Below, piece by piece: positions 54,556 to 63,274 of a DNA stretch of 64,000 nucleotides (positions within the stretch are counted from its first letter, which is position 1; every line of letters begins with the position of its first letter). A program made the translations under genes and the position numbers. The DNA is taken from contig NZ_CAMFKO010000014.1 in assembly GCF_945957265.1 (NCBI RefSeq), positions 33,405 through 97,404 on the forward strand, in the 5' to 3' direction. The notes below the pieces were generated by a model that searched no databases, had not been told where the DNA came from, and was given only the letters and a program-made list of their open reading frames with translations. This DNA comes from an uncultured Dechloromonas sp. (GTDB lineage Bacteria > Pseudomonadota > Gammaproteobacteria > Burkholderiales > Rhodocyclaceae).

Positions 54556-55511
54556 ATATCCTGGTCATCCGTCGCGACAACATCGGCGACCTGGTGTGCA
54601 CCACGCCGATGCTTGCCGCTCTGCGCAAGGCCATGCCCGACGCCTGGATCGGCGTGCTGGTCAACCAGTACAACGTCGCCGTGATGCGCGGCAATCCGGA
54701 TGTCGATGCGGTCTTCGCCTATCGCAAGGCCAAGCATCGCGGTCCGGGCGAGAGCAAGCTGGCGATCTGGCTGGAGACGGCCGGGCTGCTGTGGACATTG
54801 CGGCGCAAGGGGATCGATGTCGCCATCGTCGCTTCGCCGGGCGGCGACCGTTACGCGCGCCTGGTCGGCGCGCGGCGAATCATCGCCGACAAGCCGGGCG
54901 CGCCTTTCCACGAGGTCGAGGCGGTCGGCAAGCTGCTGGCGCCGCTGGGCATCGCGCCGGAACTGGGGCCCCTGCAACTGACGCCGCTACCTGAAGTCGT
55001 GGCCGCCATGCGCCCGAAACTGGCCGGTTTGGCCGGCCGGAAAATCTGGGCCATCCACCTCAGTGCACGCGAGAAAAGCCGGCGTTGGCCGGCCGAGAAG
55101 TACATCGAATTGATCGAACGCCTGGCTTCGCCGGAACGCGGCTTCGCACTGCTCTGGTCGCCGGGGCCGGCCGATCATCCGGCCCATCCGGGCGACGACG
55201 AGAAGGCGGCACAGGTGCTCGCCGCCTGCCGCGACAAGGGCGCGGTGCCGGTGGTGACCGAGCGGCTGGAGGAACTGATCGCCGCGTTGTCGTTGTGCGA
55301 CGGTTTCGTCGGCGCCGATGGCGGCGCCATGCACCTGGCGGCGGCGCTCAAGCTGAAGACCGCGGCGCTGTTCGAGAATTCGGAAGCCAAGCGCACCCGC
55401 TGGTATCCGTGGGGCGCGCGGCATGTGCTGCTGCAGCCGGCCACCTTCGCAGTGGCCGATATTTCGGTCGATCAGGTTGAAGCCGCTGTGCGGGAGCTCG
55501 AAGGCGCTTAA
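54552..55511 (+). CDS. GT9 heptosyltransferase-like protein
   Basis: This 319-residue GT9 enzyme is shorter than the other three and lacks their cysteine cluster. ILVIRRDNIGDLVCTTPMLAAL, WAIHLSAREKSRRWP and FVGADGGAMHLAAALKLKTAALF are the family blocks. It is last in the cluster. Its TAA overlaps the polA TAA of the opposite strand in the loop of a short hairpin. Confidence 0.85.
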   Translation: MNILVIRRDNIGDLVCTTPMLAALRKAMPDAWIGVLVNQYNVAVMRGNPDVDAVFAYRKAKHRGPGESKLAIWLETAGLLWTLRRKGIDVAIVASPGGDRYARLVGARRIIADKPGAPFHEVEAVGKLLAPLGIAPELGPLQLTPLPEVVAAMRPKLAGLAGRKIWAIHLSAREKSRRWPAEKYIELIERLASPERGFALLWSPGPADHPAHPGDDEKAAQVLAACRDKGAVPVVTERLEELIAALSLCDGFVGADGGAMHLAAALKLKTAALFENSEAKRTRWYPWGARHVLLQPATFAVADISVDQVEAAVRELEGA

Positions 55512-55517
55512 TGCGCC
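55503..55517. terminator. Short hairpin with both convergent stop codons in the loop
   Basis: GGCGC-TTAAT-GCGCC: the five-base loop holds the overlapping TAA codons of the GT9 gene and polA. There is no T-run, and it is too short to be sure of termination. Confidence 0.35.
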
Positions 55518-58237
55518 GCTTCCCAGTTCGGCCCGACGCCGACCTCGACGACCAGCGGCACGGCCAGTTCGGCCACTTGCCCCATCAGGCGCGGCAGGTG
55601 GGTGCGGACGTCGACCAGTTCGCCATCGGGCACTTCGAGCAGCAGTTCGTCGTGCACCTGCAGCACCAGTCTTGACTGCATGGCCCTGGCGTCCAGCCAG
55701 TCCTGCACGGCGACCATGGCCAGCTTGATCAGGTCGGCGGCGGTGCCCTGCATCGGCGCGTTGATCGCGGCGCGTTCGGCGCCCTGGCGGCGCATGGCCT
55801 GGCTGGAGCGGATTTCCGGGAACCACAGGCGGCGGCCGAAGGCGGTTTCGACGTAGCCCTTGTCGCGTGCCGTCTGCCGGGCTTCCTCCATGTATTGCGC
55901 GACGCCGGGATAGCGGGCGAAGTAGCGGTCGATGTAGATTTGCGCCGCGCTGCGTTCCAGCCCGAGCTGGCGGGCCAGGCCGAAGGCGCTCATGCCGTAG
56001 ATCAGGCCGAAGTTGATGCTCTTGGCGACGCGGCGCTGGTCGGGGCCGACTTCGAGCGGCGTGACGCCGAAGATTTCCGCCGCCGTCGCCCGGTGCACGT
56101 CCTCGCCGTGGGCGAAGGCCTCGCGCAGCCGCTCGTCGCCGGACAGGTGGGCCATGATGCGCAGCTCGATCTGCGAATAGTCGGCCGACACGATGCTGCT
56201 GCCGGCGGGGGCGATGAAGGCGGTACGGATTTTCCGGCCTTCCTCGCTGCGCACCGGGATGTTCTGCAGGTTGGGATCGCTCGAGGCGAGTCGCCCGGTC
56301 ACTACTGCCGCTTGCGAGAAGTGAGTATGCACTCTCCCGGTCTGCGCATTGACCATGCGCGGCAGCTTGTCGGTGTAGGTGCCCTTCAGCTTGGACAGGC
56401 TGCGGTGTTCGAGCAGCAGCTTGGGCAGCGGGTAGTCGAGGGCCAGTTCGGTCAGCACTTCCTCGTCGGTCGAGGGGCCGCCGGAAGCGGTCTTTTTCTT
56501 CACCGGCAGGCCGAGCTTGGTGAACAGGATCTCGCCCAGCTGCTTCGGCGAGGCCAGGTTGAAGGGCTGGCCGGCCAGTTCGTAGGCCTGGGTTTCCAGC
56601 GCCATGATCTTCTGGCCCATCTCGTGGCTCTGCCTGGACAGCACGTCGGCGTCGACCAGGATGCCGTTGCGCTCGATCCGCCAGATCACCTGCCGGGCCG
56701 GCATCTCGATGTCGTGGTAGATGCGGCTCAAGCCGGGTTCGCTGGCGAACTGCGGATGCAGCACGTCATGCACGCGCAGCGTGACATCGGCGTCCTCGGC
56801 GGCATAGATCGCGGCGCGCTCGATATCGACCTGGTCGAAGCCGATCTGCTTGGCGCCCTTGCCGCACAGGTCTTCGTAGGAAATGGTCTCCAGCCCGAGG
56901 TGGCGGCTGCACAGCTGGCCGAGGTCGTGCCCCTTGTCGGACTCGATGACGTAGCTCTGCAGCATGGTGTCGTGGGCGATGCCGGCCAGCGCGATGCCGT
57001 GGTTGGCGAAGACGTGCTGGTCGTACTTGGCGTTCTGCAGCACCTTCTGGTGGGCGGCGGATTCCAGCCAGGGCTTCAGGCGGGCCAGCACCTCGTCGCG
57101 CGGCAGCTGGTCGGCGACGCCGGGGGCAGTGTGGGCGAGCGGGATGTAGCAGGCTTCGCCGGGCGTCACCGACAGCGAAATGCCGACGATGCGGGCGGCG
57201 AAGGAATCGAGGCTGGTCGTTTCGGTGTCCAGCGCGCTCAGGCCGGCGGCCTCGACCTTGGCCAGCCAGGCGTCGAACAGCGGCCAGTCGAGCACGGTGT
57301 CGTAATGAACGGCGATCTTTTCGGCCGGGGGCGGAGCCTCCGCGATGCCGACCGTCTGCGCCGGCACGTTGGCAGCCGCCGCGGGGCCGTCGATCTCGGC
57401 CAGCCAGGTGCGGAACTGGTAGCGGGTGTACAGCGTGCGCAGCGTCTCGTTATCCGGCGGCGTGGCCGTCAGGCCGGTCGGTGCCGGCAGGTCGGGCAGG
57501 TCGGGCAGGTCGCAGACGACGGTGACCAGCTTCTTGCCCAGCGGCAGGAAGCCCAGGTGGTCGCGCAGGTTCTGGCCGACCACGCCGGACACGGATTCGG
57601 CATGGGCCACCAGATTGTCGAGCGTGCCGTACTGGCTCAGCCATTTGACAGCCGTCTTCGGGCCGCACTTGGCGACGCCGGGCACGCCGTCGACGGCATC
57701 GCCGACCAGCGCCAGGTAATCGACGATGCGTTCCGGCGGCACGCCGAATTTGGCCTCGACGCCGGCCGCGTCGAGCAGTTCGTTGCTCATCGTGTTGTAC
57801 CAGCGGACTTTCGGGCCGACCAGCTGGGTCAGGTCCTTGTCGCCGGTCGAGATCAGCGTCTCGATATCGGCGCCGGCCGCCTGCGTGGCCAGCGTGCCGA
57901 TCACGTCGTCGGCCTCGACGCCGTCGACCATGATTACCGGCCAGCCGGCGGCCTTGATGGCGGCGTGGATGGGTTCGATCTGGGCGCGCAGGTCGTCCGG
58001 CATCGGCGGCCGGTGCGCCTTGTACTCGGGATACCAGTCGTCGCGGAAGGTCTTGCCCTTGGGGTCGAAGACGACCGCCTTGAAGTCCGCCTTGTAGTCG
58101 CTTTCCAGACGACGTAGCATGTTCAGGACGCCGTAGATGGCGCCCGTCGGCTCGCCGGCCTTGTTGCGCAGGTCGGGCAGGGCGTGGAAAGCGCGATAGA
58201 GATAGGACGAACCGTCCACCAACAACAAGAGAGGCAT
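55508..58237 (-). CDS. polA: DNA polymerase I
   Basis: This 909-residue enzyme is normal length. It has a 5'-nuclease domain (about 1-290; VDGSSYLYRAFHALP, VVFDPKGKTFRDD, STGDKDLTQLV), a 3'-5' exonuclease with intact DTETTSLD (Exo I), and a polymerase domain with motifs A (SADYSQIELRI), B (RRVAKSINFGLIYGMS) and C (QVHDELLLEV). It acts in Okazaki maturation and repair. Its ATG is 5 nt from the divergent LOG-family start, so its promoter must lie inside that gene. Confidence 0.98.
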   Translation of the reverse strand: MPLLLLVDGSSYLYRAFHALPDLRNKAGEPTGAIYGVLNMLRRLESDYKADFKAVVFDPKGKTFRDDWYPEYKAHRPPMPDDLRAQIEPIHAAIKAAGWPVIMVDGVEADDVIGTLATQAAGADIETLISTGDKDLTQLVGPKVRWYNTMSNELLDAAGVEAKFGVPPERIVDYLALVGDAVDGVPGVAKCGPKTAVKWLSQYGTLDNLVAHAESVSGVVGQNLRDHLGFLPLGKKLVTVVCDLPDLPDLPAPTGLTATPPDNETLRTLYTRYQFRTWLAEIDGPAAAANVPAQTVGIAEAPPPAEKIAVHYDTVLDWPLFDAWLAKVEAAGLSALDTETTSLDSFAARIVGISLSVTPGEACYIPLAHTAPGVADQLPRDEVLARLKPWLESAAHQKVLQNAKYDQHVFANHGIALAGIAHDTMLQSYVIESDKGHDLGQLCSRHLGLETISYEDLCGKGAKQIGFDQVDIERAAIYAAEDADVTLRVHDVLHPQFASEPGLSRIYHDIEMPARQVIWRIERNGILVDADVLSRQSHEMGQKIMALETQAYELAGQPFNLASPKQLGEILFTKLGLPVKKKTASGGPSTDEEVLTELALDYPLPKLLLEHRSLSKLKGTYTDKLPRMVNAQTGRVHTHFSQAAVVTGRLASSDPNLQNIPVRSEEGRKIRTAFIAPAGSSIVSADYSQIELRIMAHLSGDERLREAFAHGEDVHRATAAEIFGVTPLEVGPDQRRVAKSINFGLIYGMSAFGLARQLGLERSAAQIYIDRYFARYPGVAQYMEEARQTARDKGYVETAFGRRLWFPEIRSSQAMRRQGAERAAINAPMQGTAADLIKLAMVAVQDWLDARAMQSRLVLQVHDELLLEVPDGELVDVRTHLPRLMGQVAELAVPLVVEVGVGPNWEAAH

Positions 58238-58242
58238 ACGAA

Positions 58243-58971
58243 GTGACGGAAAGCGATAAGCTGGTGATGGGTGTGGAGACCGAGGCCCTGTTGAAGAACA
58301 CGACGGCCCGCGAGTCCTGGCGGATTTTCGGCATTATGTCAGAGTTCGTCGAGGCGACCGAACGCCTGGCGGCGATCAAGCCGGCGGTGACCCTGTTCGG
58401 TTCGGCCCGTGTGCGCCCCGAGTCCAAGTACTACATGCTCACCGAGCAGCTCTCCCGGCTGCTGTCGGATTCGGGCTTCTCGGTCATTTCGGGCGGCGGC
58501 CCGGGCATCATGGAAGCGGCCAACAAGGGCGCCTTCTTCGGCAAGTCGCCGTCGGTCGGCCTCAACATCCAGCTGCCGCACGAGCAGAAGTCCAATCCCT
58601 ACCAGGACATCTCGCAGACCTTCCGCCACTTCTTCGCCCGCAAATACATGTTCGTCCGCTTCGCCAGCGCCTACGTGGTGATGCCCGGCGGCTTCGGCAC
58701 GCTGGACGAGCTGATGGAGGCGCTGACCCTGATCCAGACCGGCAAGGCGCGCAAGATTCCGCTCATCCTCGTCTGTTCCGAATTCTGGGGCGGCATGATC
58801 GACTGGTTCAAGGACCGGCTGGTCGCCGAGGGCATGGTCGATGCCGAGGACATGAACCTGATCCAGCTCATCGACGAGCCGGAAAAGGTCGTCGAAGCCA
58901 TCTTCAAGCACTACGAATCCCGCCCCTTCGGCCCGCTGCCGAACGAACACGAGATGCTGCTCAACCTGTAA
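58243..58971 (+). CDS. LOG-family (Rossmann-fold) nucleotide-processing protein
   Basis: This 242-residue protein has the LOG signature PGGFGTLDELME (about 147-158) plus SGGGPGIMEAANKGA and RKYMFVRFASAYVVMPGG. LOG-type proteins cleave nucleoside monophosphates to a base and ribose 5-phosphate (cytokinin activation in plants; YgdH/PpnN in bacteria). The GTG at 58243 has GAGAGG nine bases upstream. The N-terminal extension KNTTARESWRIFGIM is family-like. A Met at codon 9 is an alternative start. Confidence 0.9.
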   Translation: MTESDKLVMGVETEALLKNTTARESWRIFGIMSEFVEATERLAAIKPAVTLFGSARVRPESKYYMLTEQLSRLLSDSGFSVISGGGPGIMEAANKGAFFGKSPSVGLNIQLPHEQKSNPYQDISQTFRHFFARKYMFVRFASAYVVMPGGFGTLDELMEALTLIQTGKARKIPLILVCSEFWGGMIDWFKDRLVAEGMVDAEDMNLIQLIDEPEKVVEAIFKHYESRPFGPLPNEHEMLLNL

Positions 58972-59001
58972 AATTGGCTTATCGATTCCGAGGATTCCAT
59001 C

Positions 59002-59331
59002 ATGCGCCGTCTTCTCCCCATCCTGCTGCTTGCCGCACTGCCTGTCTGGGCGCAGAAGGGCGACCTCCAGCCGCTGCCCGCCGTGCCGCCTCCGCCGCCG
59101 GGCATGGAAGCCTTCGACGAAGCGCTCGAACCGCAGGTCACCATCATCAAGCGCGAGACCGAAACGCGCGAGGAATTCCGCATCAAGGGCAAGCTGTACA
59201 TGGTCAAGGTCACCCCCGCCGTCGGCAAGCCGTACTACCTGGTCGACCGCCAGGGCGACGGCGTGATGGTCGATGTCGGTCCCGACCAGCATCCGACCAA
59301 GCCGCCGATGTGGGTCATTCATAGCTGGTAA
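59002..59331 (+). CDS. DUF2782 exported protein
   Basis: This 109-residue protein has a signal peptide (MRRLLPILLLAALPVWAQ), a Pro-rich linker, and the DUF2782 core (EPQVTIIKRETETREEFRIKG split, then YYLVDRQGDG and PMWVIHSW). The family is known from the polA-thrB neighbourhood in betaproteobacteria; its function is unknown. It has GAGGA upstream. thrB starts 3 nt after its stop. Confidence 0.88.
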   Translation: MRRLLPILLLAALPVWAQKGDLQPLPAVPPPPPGMEAFDEALEPQVTIIKRETETREEFRIKGKLYMVKVTPAVGKPYYLVDRQGDGVMVDVGPDQHPTKPPMWVIHSW

Positions 59332-59334
59332 GTC

Positions 59335-60261
59335 TTGTCCGTCTATACCACGGTCGGGCGGGCCGAACTCGCCGCCTGGCTCCAGCCGCTCGGGCTGGGC
59401 GAGCTGATCGACCATGCCGGTATCGCCGCCGGCATGCAGAACTCGAATTATTTCGTGACGACCGCGGCCGGGCGATTCGTGCTCACGCTGTTCGAACATC
59501 TCGAGCCGGCCGCCCTCGATTTCTATCTCGCCCTGCAGGACCGCCTGGCCGTCAGCGGCCTGCCTTGTCCCCGGCCGGTGGCGGATGACCAGGGCCGGCG
59601 CTGGCGGATGCTGGCCGGCAAGCCGGCCGCCCTGCTCAGCTGCCTGCCCGGGTCGGCCGTTGAGCGGGTGACGGTCGAGCAGTGCCGGGTGGTCGGCGCC
59701 TTGCTGGCGCGCCTGCATCTGGCCGCCGCCGACATGCCCGAGCCCTTGCCCAACCCCTGCGGAGCGGCCTGGCGCCAGCGCGTCGGGGCCAGCCTGCTGC
59801 CGCTCGTCGACGCGGAAGAGCGCCTCATGCTGGCCGATGAGCTAGCCTTCCAGTCGCAGCAGGACTGGAAGGCGCTGCCGCATGGCGTGATCCATGCCGA
59901 CCTTTTCCGCGACAACGTGCTGTGGGATGCCGCCGGGCAGCTGAGCGGCGTGCTCGACTTCTATTTTGCCGGCGAGGACGCCTGGCTGTTCGACCTGGCG
60001 GTCGTCGCCAATGACTGGTGCGTCGACGATGCGGCGCTGGCCGCCCTGGTCGAGGGCTATGCCGGCGTCCGCCCGCTGGTCGAGGCCGAAAGACAGGCCT
60101 GGCCGGCCATGCGGCGGGCCGCCGCGCTGCGCTTCTGGCTACTGCGCCTGGAGGTGCGGCACCGTCCGCGCCAGGGCGAAGTGGTAACGATCAAGAATCC
60201 TGACGATTTTCGTCGGCTTTTGACGTGTTTTCGCCTTGCTCCGGCCGCGCTCCCCCGTTAG
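59335..60261 (+). CDS. thrB: Homoserine kinase, ThrB type II (APH fold)
   Basis: This 308-residue protein has the aminoglycoside-phosphotransferase-like fold used by pseudomonad and betaproteobacterial ThrB. GMQNSNYFV is the nucleotide loop, HGVIHADLFRDNVLWD the Brenner motif, and LDFYFAGEDAWLFDLA the metal-binding segment. It phosphorylates homoserine toward threonine. The start is a TTG at 59335 giving MSVYTTVGRAEL, the usual N-terminus; no ATG is available nearby. Confidence 0.93.
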   Translation: MSVYTTVGRAELAAWLQPLGLGELIDHAGIAAGMQNSNYFVTTAAGRFVLTLFEHLEPAALDFYLALQDRLAVSGLPCPRPVADDQGRRWRMLAGKPAALLSCLPGSAVERVTVEQCRVVGALLARLHLAAADMPEPLPNPCGAAWRQRVGASLLPLVDAEERLMLADELAFQSQQDWKALPHGVIHADLFRDNVLWDAAGQLSGVLDFYFAGEDAWLFDLAVVANDWCVDDAALAALVEGYAGVRPLVEAERQAWPAMRRAAALRFWLLRLEVRHRPRQGEVVTIKNPDDFRRLLTCFRLAPAALPR

Positions 60262-60270
60262 CATCCGCGC

Positions 60271-61017
60271 ATGAACGAAACTCCTGCATTTCCGATGGCT
60301 CCGGCACCGTTTACCGGCGAAAGTCGCGAGGTCGATCCCGGCGCCTGCTTCGACTGGCTGCGCCAGGGCTGGGCCATGTTCCTGGTCAATCCCGGCATCT
60401 GGATCGGCACCACGGTTTTGCTGCTGGTCATCCTGATGGCCATTTCCATCGTTCCCCTGTTCGGGCAGATCGCCGCGCACTTGCTGGTGCCCTTGTTCGG
60501 TGCCGGCATGTTCCGCATTTGCCGCCACATCGCCGACAACGAGGAACCCGAGATCGCCGACCTGTTCGCCGGCTTCCGCCATGGCGCGGGGGATCTGGTC
60601 ATGGTCGGCGTCTTCTTCGCCGCGGGCATCTTCGGCATCGCCTTCATCGCCTTCCTGCTGGTCAGCGGCGGCGTGCTGGGCGGCGTGGTCACCGGCAAGG
60701 TGGCGGGCTTCGGCATCGCCCTGGGCGGCGTCATGCTGGCCGGCCTGCTGGTGCTCGTGCTGTCGATCCCGGTCATCATGGCCACCTGGTATGCCCCGGT
60801 CCTCGTACTGTTCCACGACATGAAGCCGCTCGATGCGATGAAGGCCAGCTTCACGGCCGGCGCCCGGAACTGGCTGCCGATGTGCATCTTCGGCGTCTTC
60901 CTGGTCGTCGCGCTGTTCTTCGCCATGTTGCCGGTCGGCATGGGGCTGCTGTTGCTGCTGCCGGTGTTCTCCGGCGCGGTCTACGCGTCCTACCGCGACA
61001 TTTTCATGGGTAGCTGA
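60271..61017 (+). CDS. BPSS1780-family membrane protein
   Basis: This 248-residue polytopic protein has about six hydrophobic segments, an N-terminal cytoplasmic stretch (REVDPGACFDWLRQGWAMFLVNPGIWIG) and the closing SGAVYASYRDIF typical of the BPSS1780/DUF4013-like group. Function unknown. It is followed 2 nt later by a paralogue with the same ending. Confidence 0.8.
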   Translation: MNETPAFPMAPAPFTGESREVDPGACFDWLRQGWAMFLVNPGIWIGTTVLLLVILMAISIVPLFGQIAAHLLVPLFGAGMFRICRHIADNEEPEIADLFAGFRHGAGDLVMVGVFFAAGIFGIAFIAFLLVSGGVLGGVVTGKVAGFGIALGGVMLAGLLVLVLSIPVIMATWYAPVLVLFHDMKPLDAMKASFTAGARNWLPMCIFGVFLVVALFFAMLPVGMGLLLLLPVFSGAVYASYRDIFMGS

Positions 61018-61019
61018 CC

Positions 61020-61793
61020 GTGCGGGCGCAAACACTTCCGCCGGCCGCCGGCTGGCAATGGATCATGGGCGGTTTCGCCATCTTCCGGCGCAACCCCGTC
61101 ATGCTCGGCATGCTGGTCGTTGCCTACTGGTTCACCGTGCTGTTCCTCAACGTCGTGCCCTTCATCGGCGTGCTGGTCGCCTCGCTCGCCATTCCCGGCC
61201 TGTCGGTCGGCCTGATGCAGGCTGCGCGCAATCTCGAACGCGGGCAGCCGATCGGCCTGCAGACGCTGTTCGGCAGCCTGAAGGACAACGGACGCACGCT
61301 GGTCGCGCTCGGCGCGCTCTATCTGTGCGCCACGCTCGGCGTGCTCGGCCTGTCGTCCCTGCTCGACGGCGGCGACCTGCTGCGTTTCATGCTCGCCAGC
61401 AACCGCGCGGAGCGTGCGGCGGTCGAGGATTCCGACTTCATGCTGTCGGCCGTGTTCGTCATGACGCTGATGGTTCCCGTGCTCATGGCCTGGTGGTTTG
61501 CCCCGGTCCTCGCCTCCTGGCATCGCCTCAGCGTCGGCCGGGCGCTGTTCTTCAGCTTCATGGCCTGCTGGATGAACTGGCGGCCCTTCCTGACCTACGG
61601 CATCGGCCTGCTGATCGTGGCCGGCATCCTGCCCGGCCTGCTGCTCGGCATCCTGCTTCTGGTCATGCCCGGCGCGGCCAATCTGGCGACGGCCATCCTG
61701 ACGCTGCCGATGGTGCTGGTCGTCGCGCCGACCATCTTCGCCAGCTTCTATGCCAGCTATCGCGACATCTTCGGCATCTCCGAAATTGTCTGA
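61020..61793 (+). CDS. BPSS1780-family membrane protein (second copy)
   Basis: This 257-residue polytopic protein is similar in plan to the preceding one. Both begin with a Trp-containing loop (GWQWIMGGFAIFRRNPVMLG here, the WAMFLVNPGI stretch there) and end ...YASYRDIF, indicating a tandem duplication with much divergence. The start is the GTG at 61020. It overlaps nadD slightly. Function unknown. Confidence 0.8.
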   Translation: MRAQTLPPAAGWQWIMGGFAIFRRNPVMLGMLVVAYWFTVLFLNVVPFIGVLVASLAIPGLSVGLMQAARNLERGQPIGLQTLFGSLKDNGRTLVALGALYLCATLGVLGLSSLLDGGDLLRFMLASNRAERAAVEDSDFMLSAVFVMTLMVPVLMAWWFAPVLASWHRLSVGRALFFSFMACWMNWRPFLTYGIGLLIVAGILPGLLLGILLLVMPGAANLATAILTLPMVLVVAPTIFASFYASYRDIFGISEIV

Positions 61794-62439
61794 GCCGCTG
61801 GGCCTGTTCGGGGGGACTTTCGACCCCGTGCATTACGGCCATCTGCGCCTGGCCGAGGAGGCCATCGCCCACCTGGCGCTGGGCGGCGTGCGCTGGATTC
61901 CGGCCGGCCAGCCGCCGCATCGCGGCACACCGCAGGTGACAGCCGTTCAGCGCCTGGACATGGTGCGCTCGGCGACAGCGGGAAATCCGCGCTTCTCGGT
62001 CGATGCCGGCGAGGTCGAGGCGGCCGTGCCGAGTTATACCGTGCATACGCTGGAGCGCCTGCGGGCCGAGCTGGGCGAGCGGCAGCCACTGGTGCTGCTG
62101 GTCGGCGCCGATGCCTTCGCCGGGCTGGCGACCTGGCACCGCTGGCGCGACATTTTCGCACTGGCCCATGTCGCCGTCTCGCACCGCCCGGGTTTTCCGG
62201 TCGAAACCGCCAGCCTGCCGCACGAGCTGGCCACCGAATTCAACGATCGCCGGCTGACCGATGTCGGTGCGTTGCGGGCGTCGCCCGCCGGCGGCATCGT
62301 CACCTTCGCGATGACCCAGCTGGCCATTTCGGCGACCCAGATCCGGAAATTGCTGGCCAACGGACTTTCCGCCCGCTATTTGCTGCCGGACGACGTTCTC
62401 GACTATATTCAACTTCACTCTCTCTATAGAAACGCCTGA
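61786..62439 (+). CDS. nadD: Nicotinate-mononucleotide adenylyltransferase
   Basis: This 217-residue enzyme makes deamido-NAD. The GLFGGTFDPVHYGHL ATP loop (HxGH type) and ISATQIRKLL are intact. The TTG at 61786 gives MSEPLGLFGG, the usual distance to the motif. An ATG at 61750 would add 12 residues and overlap the previous gene by 44 nt; neither has a strong ribosome site. rsfS overlaps its stop by 1 nt. Confidence 0.93.
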   Translation: MSEPLGLFGGTFDPVHYGHLRLAEEAIAHLALGGVRWIPAGQPPHRGTPQVTAVQRLDMVRSATAGNPRFSVDAGEVEAAVPSYTVHTLERLRAELGERQPLVLLVGADAFAGLATWHRWRDIFALAHVAVSHRPGFPVETASLPHELATEFNDRRLTDVGALRASPAGGIVTFAMTQLAISATQIRKLLANGLSARYLLPDDVLDYIQLHSLYRNA

Positions 62440-62807
62440 TGGACATCCGCAAGCTGCAAAAAATCGTCGTCAACGCCCTCGAAGACATCAAGGGCAAGGA
62501 CATTGAAGTCATCAACACCACCAAGCTGACCTCGCTGTTCGACCGCCTGGTCATCGCCAGCGGCGACTCCAACCGCCAGGTCAAGGCGCTGGCCCGCAAC
62601 GTCCAGGACAAGGTGCGCGAAGCCGGCGGCGAGATCGTCTCGGTCGAAGGCGAGGATGCCGGCGAATGGGTGCTGGTCGACATCGGCGACGTCGTCGTCC
62701 ATGTCATGCAGCCCATGGTCCGCCAGTACTACAACCTCGAAGAGCTGTGGCAGGTCACCCCGGCCCAGCGCCGCAAGCAGCAGGCGGAGCAGGCCGCCGG
62801 CGAATGA
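62439..62807 (+). CDS. rsfS: RsfS, ribosomal silencing factor
   Basis: This 122-residue protein opens [21 protein letters not shown] and has the family core [41 protein letters not shown] and YYNLEELW. RsfS binds ribosomal protein uL14 and blocks subunit joining in starvation. It overlaps nadD by 1 nt and rlmH by 4 nt, the standard nadD-rsfS-rlmH order. Confidence 0.96.
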   Translation: MDIRKLQKIVVNALEDIKGKDIEVINTTKLTSLFDRLVIASGDSNRQVKALARNVQDKVREAGGEIVSVEGEDAGEWVLVDIGDVVVHVMQPMVRQYYNLEELWQVTPAQRRKQQAEQAAGE

Positions 62808-63274
62808 AGCTGGCCATACTCGCCGTCGGCCATCGCCAGCCCGGCTGGGTGAGCGAAGGCTGCGCCGAGTACCTCAAGCGCATGCCGCGCGAGCTGCCGG
62901 CCAGCGTTGCCGAAATCAAGCCCGAGCCGCGCGGCTCCAAGACCCGCGAACAACTGCTGGCCGCCGAGAAGGCGCGCATCCGCGAAGCATTGCCGGGCAG
63001 CTGCCGCATCGTCGTGCTCGATGAAAAGGGCGACGACCTGACCACCCTCAAGCTGGCCAAACGTCTCGAGGCCTGGATGCAGGACGGCCGCGACGTTGCC
63101 CTGCTGATCGGCGGCGCCGACGGCCTCGACGAGGAATTCAAGCAGCAGGCCGACGACCGGCTGCGCCTGTCCAGCCTGACCCTGCCGCATGGCATGGCCC
63201 GCCTGCTATTATGCGAACAGCTTTATCGCGCTGTCAGCGTGCTGAAGAACCATCCGTATCACCGGGAGGGATGA
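62804..63274 (+). CDS. rlmH: RlmH, 23S rRNA pseudouridine-1915 N3-methyltransferase
   Basis: This 156-residue SPOUT methyltransferase has the knotted SAM site [13 protein letters not shown] and the C-terminal [21 protein letters not shown], ending in NHPYHREG, the conserved family tail. It modifies 23S rRNA position 1915 on assembled 70S ribosomes. It overlaps rsfS and maf. Confidence 0.97.
   Translation: MKLAILAVGHRQPGWVSEGCAEYLKRMPRELPASVAEIKPEPRGSKTREQLLAAEKARIREALPGSCRIVVLDEKGDDLTTLKLAKRLEAWMQDGRDVALLIGGADGLDEEFKQQADDRLRLSSLTLPHGMARLLLCEQLYRAVSVLKNHPYHREG

Noticed and set aside
55895..58117. 740-codon open frame on the plus strand across polA
   Set aside because: It is antisense to polA, which has all expected motifs. 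The translation is Gly/Ala/Asp/Gln-biased, as for a GC-driven shadow.
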